64,000 nucleotides of DNA from Bdellovibrionales bacterium RIFCSPHIGHO2_01_FULL_40_29 (lineage in GTDB: Bacteria > Bdellovibrionota > Bdellovibrionia > Bdellovibrionales > Bdellovibrionaceae): NCBI GenBank assembly GCA_001771815.1, contig MEPU01000013.1, positions 62,001 through 126,000 on the forward strand. Direction: 5' to 3'. A model generated the notes under the pieces. The model saw nothing but the letters and a program-made list of their open reading frames with translations, was not told the origin of the DNA and searched no databases. Position numbers and translations under genes: made by a program. This document shows positions 60,016 to 64,000 of this stretch, piece after piece (positions within the stretch are counted from its first letter, which is position 1; each line of letters opens with the position of its first letter).

Positions 60016-61401
60016 ATGAACCGACACATTTACACACTTGCCATCAGCCTTTCGACTCTAACCCTATGTGGACCTGCTTTCGCGAAAGGTCTTTTGAATG
60101 ATCGGGTTATTTCTTCTGTAACGAATCACGCATCAAAAAATTTTACAGTTAATGGTTTTGAAATCACTCAAGACGGGAATACTTTAATATCCAAAAAGCG
60201 AAACACTGACGGCAGCGTTCAAATTATTTCTTCAACAACCCCTCCAAAAGGTCATCGTTTATTTGATCTTTATCAGTTGTCCTCTGATGAGTTAATTCTG
60301 GGTTATGAAACACCTGGACACAATTACCCTCCAAAGCCAACCGTATGGAGTGTTCAAATTATATCTCTTGATGCTTCAGGACAGTTTATACCTGTTCAAA
60401 ATATTGAGTCAAAGGAGACCCATGTTTTTTTAAAACGTGTTTTAGACGAAAATACCTTTGTTGCTGAAATTCGACACTACAAGGAATTAAACAGCTCAGA
60501 CAATCTTGTTTTATACAAAAGAGATTCAAAAACTGGACACTTCGAAATCAAAGCAACTCCGATTAAAAATGCAATGGCTGTTGTCATTGGAAAAAGTGCA
60601 GTCATACCTGGAACTTTTTTGGCTAAAACATTTACCCAACCTGGAGATCACAGAGAGAAGCTATATCGAATTGACAGTGAGACCGGAAAATCAACATTGC
60701 TCTTAAAAGGTTTAAACCAAAATGAAGTTCCAGAGAATACAAAGCAATGGAGCCCCCAAGTTATTTCTCAAGTTTTACCCGATGTTTTTAGTCTTGGTTT
60801 TTCAGGCCGTGATCGAAGTGATGACGTTCGTGAATTAGAAATTTTTGCTACAAAATCGGATGGCAGTTTAAAATCTATTGGAACCATTTTACCAAAAAAA
60901 CGCGACAACAATAGTTTTAGTGGGCATTTAAAATCTCTTGCTGATGACACATTTTCCATTGTGTACGACCATTCTTTTGTAACAGGTGAAGCTATGTTTT
61001 CACCCCACTTGCGAACCCTTACTCGTGATCTCGATATTGTTATTGTTACTGTTAAAAATGGTAAAATGTCTCAGCAATGGCTTTCAAATCAAGCTTCGTT
61101 TCAGCTTGATGATCCAAAGGCTGACGGTCTGACTTTATTTTCACTGAATAATTCAGAATTCATTCTTTATGGAAAAAATTCTGTTCAAATCGTAAGAAGA
61201 GCTGGCAGTAAATATAAACTGGCAGAAAGCTTGTCTCTTGAAAAAGACGCCACTCTTGCTCCAAGCAGCACAACTATAGGTTTTGAGGTGCTGTCTGATA
61301 CATCGTTTGTTTTAAAAAACAGAACCACTGAAAATGAATCAGGTATAAAATCAACTTGGAAAATTATTAAAACAAACGGTCGATATAAACTAACCAAGTA
61401 A
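60016..61401 (+). CDS. hypothetical secreted protein (beta-propeller-like)
   Basis: Signal peptide MNRHIYTLAISLSTLTLCGPAFA; repeated beta-rich segments. Confidence 0.6.
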   Translation: MNRHIYTLAISLSTLTLCGPAFAKGLLNDRVISSVTNHASKNFTVNGFEITQDGNTLISKKRNTDGSVQIISSTTPPKGHRLFDLYQLSSDELILGYETPGHNYPPKPTVWSVQIISLDASGQFIPVQNIESKETHVFLKRVLDENTFVAEIRHYKELNSSDNLVLYKRDSKTGHFEIKATPIKNAMAVVIGKSAVIPGTFLAKTFTQPGDHREKLYRIDSETGKSTLLLKGLNQNEVPENTKQWSPQVISQVLPDVFSLGFSGRDRSDDVRELEIFATKSDGSLKSIGTILPKKRDNNSFSGHLKSLADDTFSIVYDHSFVTGEAMFSPHLRTLTRDLDIVIVTVKNGKMSQQWLSNQASFQLDDPKADGLTLFSLNNSEFILYGKNSVQIVRRAGSKYKLAESLSLEKDATLAPSSTTIGFEVLSDTSFVLKNRTTENESGIKSTWKIIKTNGRYKLTK

Positions 61402-61416
61402 TTATCAACGCATCCT

Positions 61417-64000
61417 TTATTGAGGATACAATGACGATTGTGGAATTGTATTAGATAAATTTCGTGCGGCCGCGGCGCTGGTTGGTGAGTGTGTTAAGTG
61501 CGCCTCTGAGCCGCCTCCATTTTCATAGTACTCAACGGTAATAGAATATTTTGTTCCGATGGTTAATGTTTGAGCCGACGAACAATTCCATGTTGGACCA
61601 TGCTCCGTCCAATTATTAATAATCTGGACTCCATTTAACCACACTCGAATCCCATCATCCGAGTACGCACAGAAATACGTACTTCCACTTGTTGGAACAT
61701 AAAACCCCGTCCAACGAACAGAAAATTGATCCCCAACTCCCATTGGAGAATTTCCTGCGGCCCAAGCAAAACTAATTCTAGAATCAATTCGTGTTCCTTT
61801 TTTATTCGCTTCTAAAAATCCATTTGTTGGAGGTGGTGATCCTGTCCAAGTGTAGTAATTTCCATTCAATCCTGTTCCAACTTCGGTAATAACTTGTGAA
61901 GCACCCACTGTCACAGTTCGTGTTCCAGTTACTCCACCATAAACAGCAGAAACAACAGAAGATCCTATGGAAACACCTGTCACGACTCCCTTTGATCCAA
62001 CTCCGTTGGAAACTGTCACTCGTGATGTCGTCGCACTTGTCCAAATCGCTGCGTTAGTCACATCGATTGTTCCACCATCTGATAAATTCGCCCATGCTTT
62101 TAAATCATAGGTTGATCCAGCTGTGATTGTGACTGCTGGAGTCACCACTATTGAAGTCACTGTTGCGCCGTTAACGCCCAGTGGAGTTGTCCCACTAATC
62201 GCATTCAGGGTGGCTGTGATAGTTGTACTTCGGTAACCCGTGAATGATGGTGTTGTCACAAATCCACGCGAACCTGCAGTATTACTAATCGTTGCTGCCA
62301 AAGTATTTGAAGACGACCACGTTACTTGGTCTGTGATATTCGCTGTTGAGGCATCGCTAAAAGTTCCAATTGCCGTCAGCTGTTGACTCTCGTTACTGGC
62401 AACGAGCGCATCATAAGGTGTGATAGCAATTGATGAGAGCGTGGCTGCATTAATGGTTAGTGCTGCCGATCCAAAAATTGAATTGATTGTTGCAGTAATT
62501 GTTGCTGATCCTGTCGCAATACCTGTTGCGCGGCCCTTTGTTGGAATCGTATTGGATACCGTTGCAACTCCTGAGTTTGAAGTGGTCCAAACAACACTTG
62601 AAGTTACATCTTGGGTGGATGCATCCGAAAATGTTGCTGTCGCTACAAAATCCCGTGTAGCGCTGACACCCATTGAATAAGTTCCCGGAGTCACAGAAAT
62701 AGACGTGAGTGTTTTATTTTGCACCGTCACATTCACTGTCTGACTGTAGCCTGCATAACTTGCTGTGATTGTTGCTGTACCACTTGAATTTAAAGTAATA
62801 ACTCCAGCAGAGACACTGGCAACAGCGCTATTCGATGATGACCAAGAAGCAGCAGCTGTTACATCAGAACTGCCACTTGGCGACAATACAGCCTGAGCAG
62901 ACACTGAATAATTTGCATCTATACCACCCGTAATCATCGACTGAGAAACCGTTAGACCTGACACTAAATACACGGTTGCTGAAGCTACTGCTGTTGCACC
63001 TTTATGAGTCACTGTAATATTAACATTTCCACCTGTTGAACCCGCGGTCACAAGGCCTTTAGAACTTGTGTTATTCACATTAGCGACAGCCGTTGCATTT
63101 GAAGTCCAACTTGCATTTGAATTTGTCGTGACATTTTCTGTTGTTGCATCCGAATAGGTCGCGGTCGCTGTTAATTGTTGTGTCGATCCCGCATTGACCA
63201 TGCTAAATGGGGTTGGTGCTACAGCCACACTGACAACATTCGCAGTTGTCACTGTAAATGTTTGACTTGATGATAAAAATCCATCCGATCCAGTCACTGT
63301 AATGAGACTTGATCCGACAACATTTAATGATGGTGAAATCGTCAATGTACAATTCGGAGCGACTCCACCCTTAACAATATCTGAATTTGGAATAACGGAT
63401 GTCGTCCCAGAACTGACTGTTATATCTGTGGAACAACTGAGCGCATTATCATCAATCAAAGAATAATTAACAACTTGTGCCGCATCTGTTTTGATCGATT
63501 GATTACTTATTGACGAAACTACGGGAGCATCATTCACATCTGAAACGGTCAAAACAAACGGACTTGTAGCTGTTAAAAAGCCATCACTAACAGTCAAAAT
63601 AATATTTGAAGTTCCGTTGGTATTTGCTTCCGGCGCTAAAGTCACCGTGCAATTCGGAGCTGTTCCTGCAAAAACAATATTAACCACTGGTATTAAACTT
63701 ATATTTGAAGATGTTGCCGTGACTGACGTTGAACAATCCAATGTGCTATCCGCATCTGTAATGGTAAATGAAATAGCTCCCGTTGCGATATCTTCGTTTG
63801 TTGTTTGATTACTGATCGCAGAAATTGTTGGTGCGACATTAACTGGATCTATAGTTAAATTGGCATCACTTGTATTTCCAATTGAATCTGTAACGCGAAC
63901 AACTGCCGTACCCGTTACCGTCGGAGTATAAACTCCGGTTGTAGCATGAATACTACCAGGGCCACTCACCAATGAATAAGTATATGCTGTTATACCACCA
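61417..64000 (-). CDS. large surface protein: tandem Ig-like/BIG_2-type domains with C-terminal PA14 domain (partial, 5' end beyond window)
   Basis: Repeated 'SIVVTPAVTITAGSTYDLKAWANLSDGGTIDVTNAAIWTS...VTVSNGVGSKGVVTGVSIGSSVVSAVYGG' units; C-terminal 'GLNGNYYTW...FSVRWTGFYVPTSGSTYFCAYSDDGIRVWLNGVQIINNW' PA14 pattern; ORF open to the edge. Confidence 0.85.
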   Translation of the reverse strand, partial: GGITAYTYSLVSGPGSIHATTGVYTPTVTGTAVVRVTDSIGNTSDANLTIDPVNVAPTISAISNQTTNEDIATGAISFTITDADSTLDCSTSVTATSSNISLIPVVNIVFAGTAPNCTVTLAPEANTNGTSNIILTVSDGFLTATSPFVLTVSDVNDAPVVSSISNQSIKTDAAQVVNYSLIDDNALSCSTDITVSSGTTSVIPNSDIVKGGVAPNCTLTISPSLNVVGSSLITVTGSDGFLSSSQTFTVTTANVVSVAVAPTPFSMVNAGSTQQLTATATYSDATTENVTTNSNASWTSNATAVANVNNTSSKGLVTAGSTGGNVNITVTHKGATAVASATVYLVSGLTVSQSMITGGIDANYSVSAQAVLSPSGSSDVTAAASWSSSNSAVASVSAGVITLNSSGTATITASYAGYSQTVNVTVQNKTLTSISVTPGTYSMGVSATRDFVATATFSDASTQDVTSSVVWTTSNSGVATVSNTIPTKGRATGIATGSATITATINSIFGSAALTINAATLSSIAITPYDALVASNESQQLTAIGTFSDASTANITDQVTWSSSNTLAATISNTAGSRGFVTTPSFTGYRSTTITATLNAISGTTPLGVNGATVTSIVVTPAVTITAGSTYDLKAWANLSDGGTIDVTNAAIWTSATTSRVTVSNGVGSKGVVTGVSIGSSVVSAVYGGVTGTRTVTVGASQVITEVGTGLNGNYYTWTGSPPPTNGFLEANKKGTRIDSRISFAWAAGNSPMGVGDQFSVRWTGFYVPTSGSTYFCAYSDDGIRVWLNGVQIINNWTEHGPTWNCSSAQTLTIGTKYSITVEYYENGGGSEAHLTHSPTSAAAARNLSNTIPQSSLYPQ

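Overview
The window is a roughly 64 kb bacterial chromosome segment. Gene content suggests a Bdellovibrio-like organism (TIGR02147-type protein, MglA-type GTPase, paired ArsA-like ATPases, many lipoproteins and OMP-like proteins), but this assignment is inference only. About two thirds is ordinary core genome: ssrA (tmRNA), ffs (SRP RNA), dnaX-ybaB-recR-mglA-nadA-PPTase, mscL, ftsE-ftsX-envC-ctpA, tig, an ArsA-like pair with a GshA-type ligase, pepA, clpP-clpX, a dacB-like S13 carboxypeptidase, and lon. Accessory features stand out in four places. (1) An island at tRNA-Val(UAC), about 40.07-44.62 kb, has an exact 40-bp 5' tRNA fragment, an intact tRNA, a degenerate 3' tRNA fragment, a 5'-truncated tyrosine recombinase and frameshifted gene remnants. 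(2) A candidate attachment site at the 3' end of ssrA is marked by a 12-bp direct repeat about 1.25 kb away. (3) A start/stop-coupled ECF-sigma operon (55.3-52.1 kb) includes a 45-aa all-acidic ORF missing from the ORF track, coupled to a basic 18-aa-repeat protein. (4) A large Ig-like/PA14 surface protein runs off the right edge. Product names come from motif recognition in the translations; no database search was run.
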